Shown here piece by piece: positions 32,823 to 41,318 of a DNA stretch of 64,000 nucleotides; positions within the stretch are counted from its first letter, which is position 1, and each line of letters opens with the position of its first letter. A program made the position numbers and the translations under genes. Origin of the DNA: Azospirillum baldaniorum (lineage in GTDB: Bacteria > Pseudomonadota > Alphaproteobacteria > Azospirillales > Azospirillaceae). A model generated the notes under the pieces. That model was given only the letters and a program-made list of their open reading frames with translations. It was not told where the DNA came from and searched no databases. Location of the stretch: assembly GCF_003119195.2 (NCBI RefSeq), contig NZ_CP022255.1:682001-746000 (forward strand), read 5' to 3'.

Positions 32823-33545
32823 TCAGACACCCAGATAGGTGTGCAGCTTGTCCATGTTCTGGGCGAGCTGGTCGTTGGGGATCATGTCCACGACATGGCC
32901 TTCCTCCATCACGTAATGGCGGTCGGCGATGGTCGCGGCGAAGCGGAAATTCTGCTCCACCAGCACGATGGTGAAGCCGCGCTGCTTCAGCTTGCGCACC
33001 GCCACGCCGATCTGCTCGATGATGACGGGGGCCAGCCCCTCGGTCGGCTCGTCGAGAAGGATCAGGTCGGCGCCGGTGCGCAGGATGCGCGCGATGGCCA
33101 GCATTTGCTGCTCGCCGCCCGACAGGCGCGTGCCCTGGGTGGTGCCGCGGCCCTGGAGATTGGGGAACAGCTCGTAAATCTGCGGCACGGTCATGCCGCC
33201 CGACTTCACCACCGGCGGCAGCATCAGGTTCTCGTCCACGCTGAGCGAGGAGAAGATGCCGCGCTCCTCCGGCACATAGCCGATGCCGAGGCGGGGGATC
33301 TTGTGCTGCGCCATGCCGATCAGTTCCTTGCCCTGGAAGCGGATCGAGCCGTTGCGCTTGCCGACGATGCCCATGATCGAGCGCATGGTCGTCGTCTTGC
33401 CGGCGCCGTTGCGGCCCAGCAGGGTCACCACTTCGCCCTGGCGCACGTCGATGTTGACGCCGTGCAGCACGTGGCTCTCGCCGTAGAAGGCCTGGAGGTC
33501 GCGGATTTCCAGCATGGTGGTCTTCACGGTCGCGCCGTCAGGCAT
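32823..33545 (-). CDS. livF: Branched-chain-type ABC transporter ATPase (LivF)
   Basis: 240 residues from the ATG at 33545 (GAGGTGG ribosome site; overlaps livG by 8 bp). Walker A is GRNGAGKTTTMRSIMG, the signature LSGGEQQMLAIARIL, Walker B DLILLDEPTEGLAP and the switch VEQNFRFA. The short form without the LivG C-terminal domain identifies LivF. Confidence 0.92.
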   Translation of the reverse strand: MPDGATVKTTMLEIRDLQAFYGESHVLHGVNIDVRQGEVVTLLGRNGAGKTTTMRSIMGIVGKRNGSIRFQGKELIGMAQHKIPRLGIGYVPEERGIFSSLSVDENLMLPPVVKSGGMTVPQIYELFPNLQGRGTTQGTRLSGGEQQMLAIARILRTGADLILLDEPTEGLAPVIIEQIGVAVRKLKQRGFTIVLVEQNFRFAATIADRHYVMEEGHVVDMIPNDQLAQNMDKLHTYLGV

Positions 33546-34323
33546 GGCCCACCTCACCCGTGCCGGCCCCCGTGCCCATGTAGGCTTCCATGACCTGCGG
33601 GTTGCGCGATACGACGTCGTATGCGCCCTCGGCCAGGATCTCGCCGCGGCGGAGCACGGTGATGGTGTCCGACAGGTGGGCGACGACCGACAGGTTGTGC
33701 TCGACCATCAGGATGGTGCGGTCGGCGGAGACGCGCTTGATCAGCGCGGCGGTGCCCTCGATGTCCTCGTGGCCCATGCCGGCCAGCGGCTCGTCGAGCA
33801 GCATCACCTCAGGGTCGAGGGCCAGCGTGGTGGCGATCTCCAGCGCGCGCTTGCGTCCGTAGGGCAGCTCGGCGGCGGTGTGGCCGGCCCAGGGGGTGAG
33901 GTTCACCGCCTCGATCAGTTCCTCGGCGCGGTCGTGCAGGTCGTGCAGGCTGGCCTCCGGCTTCCAGAAATGGAAGCTGGTGCCGCGCGGGCGCTGCAGC
34001 GCGACGCGGACGTTCTCCAGCACGCTGAGATGCGGGAAGACGGCGGAGATCTGGAAGGAGCGGACCATGCCGAGCAGCGCCACGTCGGCGGGCTTCATGG
34101 CGGTGATGTCGCGCCCCTTGTAGAGGATCTGGCCGCGCGTCGGCGTCAGGAACTTGGTCAGCAGGTTGAAGACCGTGCTCTTGCCGGCGCCGTTCGGGCC
34201 GATCAGCGCGTGGATGGTGCCGCGGCGAACCCGGAGGTTCACCCCCTTCACCGCGATGAAGCCTCCGAACTCCTTCGAGAGTCCGCGCGCCTCGAGGATG
34301 ATGTCATTGGTGCCGGTGATCAT
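33538..34323 (-). CDS. livG: Branched-chain-type ABC transporter ATPase (LivG)
   Basis: 261 residues from the ATG at 34323. Walker A is GPNGAGKSTVFNLLT; the Q-loop segment is GMVRSFQISAVFPHLSVLEN; the signature is degenerate (AAELPYGRKRALEIATTLAL, PYG for SGG, usual for LivG); Walker B is EVMLLDEPLAGM; the switch is MVEHNLSVV. The C-terminal GEILAEGAYDVVSRNPQVME is the LivG tail. It overlaps livF. Upstream open frame beyond 34323 is spurious. Confidence 0.92.
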   Translation of the reverse strand: MITGTNDIILEARGLSKEFGGFIAVKGVNLRVRRGTIHALIGPNGAGKSTVFNLLTKFLTPTRGQILYKGRDITAMKPADVALLGMVRSFQISAVFPHLSVLENVRVALQRPRGTSFHFWKPEASLHDLHDRAEELIEAVNLTPWAGHTAAELPYGRKRALEIATTLALDPEVMLLDEPLAGMGHEDIEGTAALIKRVSADRTILMVEHNLSVVAHLSDTITVLRRGEILAEGAYDVVSRNPQVMEAYMGTGAGTGEVGHA

Positions 34324-34370
34324 GCCCGCTGTCCCAAGTCCTGTCTCGTTCGGCCGTGGCGTCCATCCTT

Positions 34371-35171
34371 TCAGTGTCCGGTGAAGCTCGGCGGCCTCTT
34401 GCCCAGCAAGGCGGCCACCGCTTCCTTGTGGTCGGCCGTCGCGTGGGCAAGCGCCTGCATCGCCGCCGACAGCTCGAGCAAATGGTCGAGCGTGGCGTTG
34501 CGTCCTTCTCTCAGCAGCCGTTTGGTCATGCGGACCGCGTGGGGTGGGTTGGCGGCGATGCGCATCGCCAGCTTGCGGGCTTCGGCGAGCAGTTCGTCGT
34601 TCGGCACCACCTTCGATACGAGGCCGCAGGCCAACGCTTCGGCCGCGTCGATCGGATCGCCGGTCAGAGCCATCTCGCAGGCCTTGGAGAAGCCAACGAC
34701 GCGCGGCAGCAACCACGCTCCGCCATCGCCCGGCACGATGCCGACCTTGACGAAGCTCTCCGCGAACACGGCGCGTTCCGCGGCGATCCGGAGATCGCAC
34801 ATGCAGGCGAGATCGCAACCGGCGCCGATGGCCGGGCCGTTCACCGCCGCAATGATCGGGACCTCCAGCGCCTCGAAGGCCAGGGGAAGCCGCTGGATCC
34901 CAAACTTGTAGTTCCGCCGGGTTTGGGCCGGCAGAGGATCGTTGATTCCGCCCTGCTCACCCATCGTTTTCAAGTTGCCGCCGGACGAGAAGCTCGTCCC
35001 GGTGCCGGTCAGGATCGCCGTACGGATTGACAGATCGCGGTCAATCCGGTCGAGCGCCTCCAGCATCGCCTCGATCATGTCGGGGTCGGAGATGGGATTG
35101 CGGGTTTCCGGCCGGTTGATCGTCAACGTGACGATCCCGTCGTCGTTCTCGAAGATGATTGGATCGGACAT
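34371..35171 (-). CDS. Enoyl-CoA hydratase/isomerase family protein
   Basis: 266 residues of the crotonase fold. The CoA-binding and oxyanion-hole segments are SFSSGGNLKTMGEQGG and AAVNGPAIGAGCDLACMCDL; catalytic-region Glu is in AVFAESFVKVGIVPGDGGAW. It lies between the acyl-CoA dehydrogenase gene and livG. It likely hydrates the 2-enoyl-CoA made by the dehydrogenases at 35231-37487. Exact substrate is not deducible. Confidence 0.9.
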   Translation of the reverse strand: MSDPIIFENDDGIVTLTINRPETRNPISDPDMIEAMLEALDRIDRDLSIRTAILTGTGTSFSSGGNLKTMGEQGGINDPLPAQTRRNYKFGIQRLPLAFEALEVPIIAAVNGPAIGAGCDLACMCDLRIAAERAVFAESFVKVGIVPGDGGAWLLPRVVGFSKACEMALTGDPIDAAEALACGLVSKVVPNDELLAEARKLAMRIAANPPHAVRMTKRLLREGRNATLDHLLELSAAMQALAHATADHKEAVAALLGKRPPSFTGH

Positions 35172-35230
35172 GGGGAAGTTCCTGATAAGCCGGTGTGGGG
35201 CGCCGACGGACGGCTGAAGGGAAGGGCGTG

Positions 35231-36376
35231 TCAGCGCAGCCCCAGGCCCCGCGCGATGATTCCGCGCAGGATTTCCCGCGTGCCGCCACGCAGGGAGAAG
35301 GCCGGCGCGTTGAGGATGGAGTAGCCAAGCACAGCCGACAGGGCATCGTGCGACCGCAGATCGGGCTCCATCGCCATAAGCTGTCGGGCGATCTCCGGAA
35401 TCTCCTGCTCGACCAGGGCGCCCAGATCCTTGACGACCGACGCCTGCAAAGCGGGGTTGCGGCCATCCTGCAGCATGCCGGCCACCGACCGCGACAGGCG
35501 GCGGAGAACGACCAGGTGGACGCCCAGCCGACCGAGCGCACCCGCCGCATCCGGCGTCATCTGGCTGCCAAGCGCCCGCACCAGTTCGACAAACAGCACG
35601 AAGGTCGACATGAAGCGTTCTGGGCCGCTGCGCTCATAGGCCAGTTCGCTCATCACCTGGTTCCAGCCGTCCCCCTCCTGCCCGATCAGGGCGGAGTGCG
35701 GCAGAAGCACGTCTTCAAACACGACCTCGTTGAAGTGCCGCGCGCCCGACAGGTCGGCGATGGGCCGGATGGTGATGCCGGGAAGCGTCAGGTCAACCAG
35801 GAACTGGCTGGTCCCGCCGTGCCGATCGTCCGCAGCGCCGGTACGGCAGTAGAGGATCATGGCGTGGGCATGGTGGGCATAGGTCGTCCACAGCTTGGTG
35901 CCGTTGACCCGCCAGCCCCCCTCCACCGGAACGGCGCGCGTGCGCACCGCCGCGAGATCGGATCCGGAATCCGGTTCGCTCATGCCGATGCAGAAGAAGA
36001 ACTCGCCGGCGGCGATGCGCGGCAGGATGCTGCGCTTCTGTTCCTCGGTCCCGACTTTCAGCAGCAAAGGGCCGCTTTGTCGGTCGGCGATCCAGTGGGC
36101 GGCAACCGGAGCGCCGGCCGCCAGCAGTTCCTCCAGAACGACGTAGCGTTCCAGTGCGCTGCGTTCGTGTCCGCCATACTGCTTGGGCCACGCCATACCG
36201 ATCCAGCCGCGCTGTCCCAGCTTGCGGCTGAACTCGGCATCGAACCCGCTCCAGGAGCGGATGCGTTTGGCGGCGGGATAGCCGGCCAGCTCCGCCGCCA
36301 GGAAGGCGCGCACCTCGGCACGCAGCTCGGCCGTGTCCGGCGCCGTCGGCGGCGCCGGAAATGAAAAATCTTGCAT
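35231..36376 (-). CDS. Acyl-CoA dehydrogenase, large form
   Basis: 381 residues. FAD and substrate segments are FFFCIGMSEPDSGSDLAAVR, GTKLWTTYAHHAHAMILYCR and a C-terminal SLRGGTREILRGIIARGLGL. This is the FadE17/FadE26-like subgroup that often works as a heterodimer with a shorter partner encoded next door. It transfers electrons to ETF. The downstream neighbour is enoyl-CoA hydratase; the upstream neighbour is the presumed partner subunit. Confidence 0.9.
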   Translation of the reverse strand: MQDFSFPAPPTAPDTAELRAEVRAFLAAELAGYPAAKRIRSWSGFDAEFSRKLGQRGWIGMAWPKQYGGHERSALERYVVLEELLAAGAPVAAHWIADRQSGPLLLKVGTEEQKRSILPRIAAGEFFFCIGMSEPDSGSDLAAVRTRAVPVEGGWRVNGTKLWTTYAHHAHAMILYCRTGAADDRHGGTSQFLVDLTLPGITIRPIADLSGARHFNEVVFEDVLLPHSALIGQEGDGWNQVMSELAYERSGPERFMSTFVLFVELVRALGSQMTPDAAGALGRLGVHLVVLRRLSRSVAGMLQDGRNPALQASVVKDLGALVEQEIPEIARQLMAMEPDLRSHDALSAVLGYSILNAPAFSLRGGTREILRGIIARGLGLR

Positions 36377-36407
36377 CGAGGGATGTCTCCGGGAAGGGCG
36401 GCGCTGA

Positions 36408-37487
36408 TCAGAGAGCGGCGATCAGCGGCCAAACTCCATCGGCGCCGGCCTCGGCCATGCGCTGTCCGAACAGGCGATTCCAGTGCGCCTCGTTTCCAAA
36501 CTCGTCGCGCCAGGACCACAGGCGCTTGGTCAGGAAATGCAGGCTGTGTTCATGGGTGAAGCCGATGGCGCCATGCACCTGATGGGCAATGGTCGCGACG
36601 ACACCCGCCGCCTCGCCTGCCCGCGCCTTGCCGACGGCGACGGTCAATGACCGGGCCCCCTGAGACAGCCCCTCGGCGGCGAGGTCGGCGGCTCCGGACG
36701 CGGCGGCCGCGTGGCCCGCCAGGACGGCCAAGGACTGCTGGATCGCCTGGAACTTGCCGATGGGGCGGCCAAACTGAGCGCGCTCGTTGGCGTAGCCGAC
36801 GGTCATTTCCAGCACGCGCCCGATGGCGCCGGCCATCGCGGCGGTGCGCAGGGCCGCCCCCATCGCCATGAGATCGCCGATTCCCGTTCCTTCGGGGAGA
36901 GGGGCAACCGCCGTGTCCGGAACCGGGCCGTCCACGAACAGGCTGTCGCGCGGTTCAACGGCCAGATTATGAGCGCATTCCGTCCGGACCTGCCCATCGC
37001 CGAGCCGGATGGCAAAGGTCTGTCCACCCGCCTCGGCCAGGACGAGAACGGTCTGTGCCGAGCGCGCCCAGGGGACGCGGTGGGCGGTCCCGGACAGGTT
37101 CCAGCCGCCGCCCGCTCGTTCCAAATGGAACCGATCGGTGGGGCGGACCGGCGCCACGGTTGCCGGTCCGGAGGACAGAGGCAGTCCCGCGGCGGCCAGG
37201 AAGCGGTTCGCCAGCATGGTTTCGGCCAGGGGCAACGGCACAGCGTTGGCTCCGGCGACGCGGATCACCATCGCAGCGTCCACGTCGTCGAGTCCGACCC
37301 CGCCATGCTCTTCGCCAACCATGGCGAGGGGCAAGCCCATCTCCTCGATCAGGGTCCACTCCTCGCCCAGCCAAGCACCGGTTTCGGCACCGAGCAGACG
37401 TTGCGGGGAGATGCGTTCCGTGAACAGCCGGTTGGCCGTGTCCCGTACGATCTGACTTGTCTCGCTCACGTTTGGATCTCTTGACAT
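36408..37487 (-). CDS. Acyl-CoA dehydrogenase, partner subunit
   Basis: 359 residues from the ATG at 37487; the longer frame to 37568 has no ribosome site. Features are LPLAMVGEEHGGVGLDDVDA, MTVGYANERAQFGRPIGKFQ and VATIAHQVHGAIGFTHEHSL. The middle beta domain is divergent (FHLERAGGGWNLSGTAHRV), as in non-catalytic or half-site subunits of heterotetrameric dehydrogenases. It pairs with the gene at 35231-36376, 31 bp away. Confidence 0.88.
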   Translation of the reverse strand: MSRDPNVSETSQIVRDTANRLFTERISPQRLLGAETGAWLGEEWTLIEEMGLPLAMVGEEHGGVGLDDVDAAMVIRVAGANAVPLPLAETMLANRFLAAAGLPLSSGPATVAPVRPTDRFHLERAGGGWNLSGTAHRVPWARSAQTVLVLAEAGGQTFAIRLGDGQVRTECAHNLAVEPRDSLFVDGPVPDTAVAPLPEGTGIGDLMAMGAALRTAAMAGAIGRVLEMTVGYANERAQFGRPIGKFQAIQQSLAVLAGHAAAASGAADLAAEGLSQGARSLTVAVGKARAGEAAGVVATIAHQVHGAIGFTHEHSLHFLTKRLWSWRDEFGNEAHWNRLFGQRMAEAGADGVWPLIAAL

Positions 37488-37546
37488 GAAGGGGAGAGTG
37501 CGATGGCAGCGACCGTGCGCCGGGAGCGAAGAGTGCCGCCCCCTTC

Positions 37547-38755
37547 CTATTTCTTGAGCAGCGGGCACTGGCTTTCGGCGACGGGGCGGAAGGCCTGCTC
37601 GCCGGGCACCGATCCAACCACCTTGAACAGGTCCCAGGAGTCGCGCGATTCCTCAGGCTTTTTCACCTGGACCAGATACATCTCGTGCAGCATCCGGCCG
37701 TCGGCGCGCACGGTGCCGCCGTCGGCAAACATGTCCTTGACCGGCGTGGCCCGCATGGCCTCCATCACCTTGTCGGCGTTGTCGGTGCCGGTCGCCTCGA
37801 CCGCCTTCAGGTAATGCAACACCGCGGAATAGGTGCCGGCCTGCACGCTGGTCGGGCGCTTTCCGGTCTTGGCGTGGAAGCGGTCGGACCAGGCGGTGGT
37901 TTCGGGAGTGCGGTTCCAGATGAAACCGCTCGACATCAGGATGCCGGCCGCGTCGGACAGGCCGATGGCGCGGATGTCCGGCTCGAAGGCGAGCAGAGCC
38001 ACCACCTTGACCTTGCTGTCGTCGAGAATGCCGAATTCCTTGGCCTGCTTGATCGCGGTGATGGTGTCCTGGCCGGCGTTGGCCAGAGCGATGACCTTGG
38101 CACCCGAGGCTTGAGCCTGCAGCAGGTAGGAGCTCATGTCCTGCGTGGGGAAGGGGTGGCGGACGCTGCCGACGACCTTGCCGCCATTGGCTTCCAGCAC
38201 CTTGCGCACATCGTTTTCCAAGTCATGTCCGAAGGCGTAGTCGGCGGTGATGAAAAACCAGGTGTCGCCACCGCTCTGCAAGGTTGCTTTGGCGTTCACG
38301 GTGGCCAGCGAATAGGTGTCGTAGACCCACGACACGCCGTACGGAGAGCAGGACGCGTTGGTCATGCCGGACGTGCCGGCGCCGGTGTTCAGCGCCACCT
38401 TCTTCGAGCGCACCGCCACCTGCTGGAGGGCAAGGCCGACCGACGATGTCACCATGTCCGCGATGGCGTCGACCTGCTCGGTATCGAACCATTTTTGAAC
38501 GACGGAGCTGGCGATATCCGCCTTGTTCTGGTGATCGGCCTTGATGATCTCAATGGGAACGCCCTTGACCTTCCCACCGAAATCCTCAGCCGCCAATTCG
38601 GCCGCGACCACCGAACCATTGCCGGCGATGTCGGTGTAGACGCCCGACAGGTCGGTGATGACGCCGATCTTGACCTTGTTGTCGGAAACTCCTTGAGCGA
38701 AGGCCACCTGTGTCAGCGCGACGAGCGAAGTGGCCAGAGCCGCCAAAGTCTTCAT
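37547..38755 (-). CDS. livK: Branched-chain-type ABC transporter substrate-binding protein
   Basis: 402 residues with a Sec signal peptide (1-20, cut near AFAQG). The body is the LivK/AmiC type-1 fold: VKIGVITDLSGVYTDIAGNG, VAVRSKKVALNTGAGTSGMT, LQAQASGAKVIALANAGQDT. Such proteins beside acyl-CoA genes usually bind aromatic or branched carboxylates rather than leucine. It belongs to the transporter encoded by livMHFG, from which it is separated by three enzyme genes. Confidence 0.9.
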   Translation of the reverse strand: MKTLAALATSLVALTQVAFAQGVSDNKVKIGVITDLSGVYTDIAGNGSVVAAELAAEDFGGKVKGVPIEIIKADHQNKADIASSVVQKWFDTEQVDAIADMVTSSVGLALQQVAVRSKKVALNTGAGTSGMTNASCSPYGVSWVYDTYSLATVNAKATLQSGGDTWFFITADYAFGHDLENDVRKVLEANGGKVVGSVRHPFPTQDMSSYLLQAQASGAKVIALANAGQDTITAIKQAKEFGILDDSKVKVVALLAFEPDIRAIGLSDAAGILMSSGFIWNRTPETTAWSDRFHAKTGKRPTSVQAGTYSAVLHYLKAVEATGTDNADKVMEAMRATPVKDMFADGGTVRADGRMLHEMYLVQVKKPEESRDSWDLFKVVGSVPGEQAFRPVAESQCPLLKK

Positions 38756-38818
38756 GATTCCCTTCCTCCCAAAACCTGATTTTGCTTTTCGCGGTGGTCG
38801 TGCCGGTGCCGTGTCCGG

Positions 38819-39721
38819 TCAGTCCGGCAGGCGGGGCGGAGTGACGCCGGCAATGTCGCAGGCGTAGTCGAGCAGTGCGGAGAAGTCGCGCTGGGCATAG
38901 GCGCCGCCGCGGGCGGCGCCGAGCGCACCGGCCGCCGCCAACCCGACCGGCAGACCGAGACGCTGCTGCGCTGCCGCCGTCAGCGCCAGCATCAGATCCT
39001 TGTGGGCAAGGTCGATGGTGAAGCCGGGCGCCGTGTCCCCCTTCAGCACCTTGGTCGCGAAGTTGATCTGGAACTGGCCATTGGTCGCCGTGGTCCCACC
39101 CGACACCGCCTTCATCACGTCCACCGGCAGGCCAAGCTTGGTCCCCAGCAAAATGGCCTCCGCCGTCAACTGCGCGCCGATCACCGCCAGGTAGTTGTTG
39201 ACGATCTTCATGCGGGTGCCGGCGCCCTCCGGGCCGCAGCGGTGGACGGTCGTCCCCATGGCCTTCAGCATCGGTTCGGCACGGGCGAAGCCCTCATCGC
39301 TGGCCCCGACCATGAACAGGGACTCGCCGCGTTCCGCATGGCTGACCAGGCGGCCGACCGGAGCGTCCACGAAGGCCACGCCTTTCTCCAGACACGCCGC
39401 AGCCACAGTGTCCGTGGTCTGTGGGTCGACGGTGCTCATGTCGATCACCAGCGCGCCCGGCCGGAGGCCGGCGAGAACGCCTTCACCGCCCAGGATGACC
39501 TCGCGCACCTGCGGTGGGGCGGGCAGCATGGTGATGACGACGGTCGCGTCCCGCACGGCGGCGGTGACGTCGCTGGCCGGGCGTGCGCCCAGCGCAACCA
39601 GCTTTCCGAGCTTGTCCTGATCGAGGTCGAAGCCGATCACCGGGAAGTTCTTGCGGACCAGGTTGGAGGCCATCGGCAACCCCATGGCGCCAAGCCCGAT
39701 GAACGCGATCGTCTCTGACAT
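38819..39721 (-). CDS. NAD-binding beta-hydroxyacid dehydrogenase (3-hydroxyisobutyrate dehydrogenase type)
   Basis: 300 residues. The N-terminal Rossmann motif is IAFIGLGAMGLPMASNLVRK; the substrate-binding segment is FVDAPVGRLVSHAERGESLF; the catalytic Lys lies in KIVNNYLAVIGAQLTAEAIL; the C-terminal marker is IDLAHKDLMLALTAAAQQRL. MmsB-like enzymes oxidise 3-hydroxyisobutyrate in valine catabolism, which would fit the aldehyde dehydrogenase next door. Other 3-hydroxyacids are possible. It lies 97 bp downstream of the aldehyde dehydrogenase. Confidence 0.88.
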   Translation of the reverse strand: MSETIAFIGLGAMGLPMASNLVRKNFPVIGFDLDQDKLGKLVALGARPASDVTAAVRDATVVITMLPAPPQVREVILGGEGVLAGLRPGALVIDMSTVDPQTTDTVAAACLEKGVAFVDAPVGRLVSHAERGESLFMVGASDEGFARAEPMLKAMGTTVHRCGPEGAGTRMKIVNNYLAVIGAQLTAEAILLGTKLGLPVDVMKAVSGGTTATNGQFQINFATKVLKGDTAPGFTIDLAHKDLMLALTAAAQQRLGLPVGLAAAGALGAARGGAYAQRDFSALLDYACDIAGVTPPRLPD

Positions 39722-39818
39722 TTTTTCACTCCCCTTCGAATGCCGTCGGCGCTGTGCAGCCGTCTGGCTTGCTGGCCGGTTTGCTGGCCGACTTGGTGGT
39801 TGGCTGTTTCGTTCGGCG

Positions 39819-41255
39819 TCAGCCGGCGATGCCGTGGTTGATGTACGCGGTCTTGCCTTCCGTGAAGAACTCGACGGCCGCGCTGCCCTGCTCGCGTCCG
39901 CCGTAGCCCGAGGGGCCGCGGCCACCGAACGGGACGTGGTAGTCGATGCCGGCGGTGGGAGCGTTGACCATGACGAGGCCGGCCCGTGAACGGCGGCGGA
40001 AGGTTTCGGCCGACGCCAGCCCACGCGTGACGATGCCGCTCGACAGGGCGTGTTCGCTGTCGTTGGCGATGGCGATGGCGTGATCGAGCCCATCCGCCGG
40101 GATGACGCAGGCGACCGGGCCGAACACTTCGTGCCGGTTGATCCGCATGGCGTTGTCGGTGCCGACGAACAAGGTCGGTTCCAGAAAATAGCCGTCCCCA
40201 TCCATGCGTCCGCCGCCGAAGGCCAGCTCCGCGCCTTCGCTGCGCGCATCCGCGATGCAGTGCAGGTCCTTGGCGAGCTGGGCTTCGCTGACGACCGGCC
40301 CCATGTCCGTCGCCGCGTCCATGGGATCGCCGACGCGCAGGGCGGCGATCCTCGTCACCAGCAGTTCGACGAAAGCGTCGTGCACCCGGCGATCGACGAT
40401 GATGCGGCTGGTCGCCGTGCAACGCTGTCCGGTGGAATGAAAAGCCCCCTGCAACGCGATGTCCGCCGCCAGATCCAGATCGGCGTCGTCATGAACCACC
40501 AGAGGGTTCTTGCCGCCAAGCTCAAGCTGGACGCGGGTCATGCGGGCGACCGAGCGCTCCAGGATCGCCCGGCCAACCCCCGGCGAGCCGGTGAAGCTGA
40601 CCGCGTCGGCTCCGTCGACCAACGCCGGTCCCAGCGTCCGGCCGTCCCCCACCACCAGATTGAAGGCGCCGGCGGGCAGCCCCGCGCGGTGCAGGATGTC
40701 CGCCAGTTCCCAGGCGCAGGCCGGCGTGACTTCCGAGGGCTTCAAGACCACCGTGTTGCCGAAAGCGAGCGCATAAGCGGTCTTCCAGGCGGGAACCGCC
40801 ATCGGGAAATTCCACGGCGTGATCAGGACGACGACGCCGACCGGTTCACGGCTGACCATGGCGGTGGTGCCGTCGCGCAGACCGGGAAGGGCTTCGCCAC
40901 CCTGGCGGAGCGGCTCCCCGGCCGCATAGTGGAAGATCTGTGCGCTGCGCCGGACTTCGCCGATGCCCTCACGCAGCGTTTTGCCTTCCTCTCGCGTCAG
41001 CAAAGCGCCCAGTTCTTCGGCGCGGGCGTTCAACTCGTCGCCGACCCGCCGCAACACGTCGGAGCGGGTCTGCGGATTGCTCGCCGCCCAACCCGGCAAG
41101 GCCGCGTGTGCGGCGCCGAGCGCCTCTTCCGCCTGCTCGACCGAGGCCCAGGCATAATGGCCGATCACCTCGCCTGGCCGCGCCGGGTTGCGGTTCGCTT
41201 CCATTCGGACACCGTCGACAAGACGTCCGGCGATCCAATTCCTTCGTTCCATCAT
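39819..41255 (-). CDS. NAD(P)-dependent aldehyde dehydrogenase
   Basis: 478 residues, full length for the superfamily. Cofactor and catalytic residues are visible: VVLITPWNFPMAVPAWKTAY, LKPSEVTPACAWELADIL, FTGSPGVGRAILE, LELGGKNPLVVHDDADLD (general-base Glu) and FHSTGQRCTATSRIIVDRRV (nucleophilic Cys). The overall pattern is of the GabD/BetB/ketoglutarate-semialdehyde group and not the CoA-acylating MmsA type. It oxidises an aldehyde intermediate of the operon's pathway. Confidence 0.9.
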   Translation of the reverse strand: MMERRNWIAGRLVDGVRMEANRNPARPGEVIGHYAWASVEQAEEALGAAHAALPGWAASNPQTRSDVLRRVGDELNARAEELGALLTREEGKTLREGIGEVRRSAQIFHYAAGEPLRQGGEALPGLRDGTTAMVSREPVGVVVLITPWNFPMAVPAWKTAYALAFGNTVVLKPSEVTPACAWELADILHRAGLPAGAFNLVVGDGRTLGPALVDGADAVSFTGSPGVGRAILERSVARMTRVQLELGGKNPLVVHDDADLDLAADIALQGAFHSTGQRCTATSRIIVDRRVHDAFVELLVTRIAALRVGDPMDAATDMGPVVSEAQLAKDLHCIADARSEGAELAFGGGRMDGDGYFLEPTLFVGTDNAMRINRHEVFGPVACVIPADGLDHAIAIANDSEHALSSGIVTRGLASAETFRRRSRAGLVMVNAPTAGIDYHVPFGGRGPSGYGGREQGSAAVEFFTEGKTAYINHGIAG

Positions 41256-41318
41256 CTTCTTGGTCTCACGTCTTCGATGCGGCGGGCCGGTGGCGCCGGA
41301 AAGGTCAGAGGAAGGCCG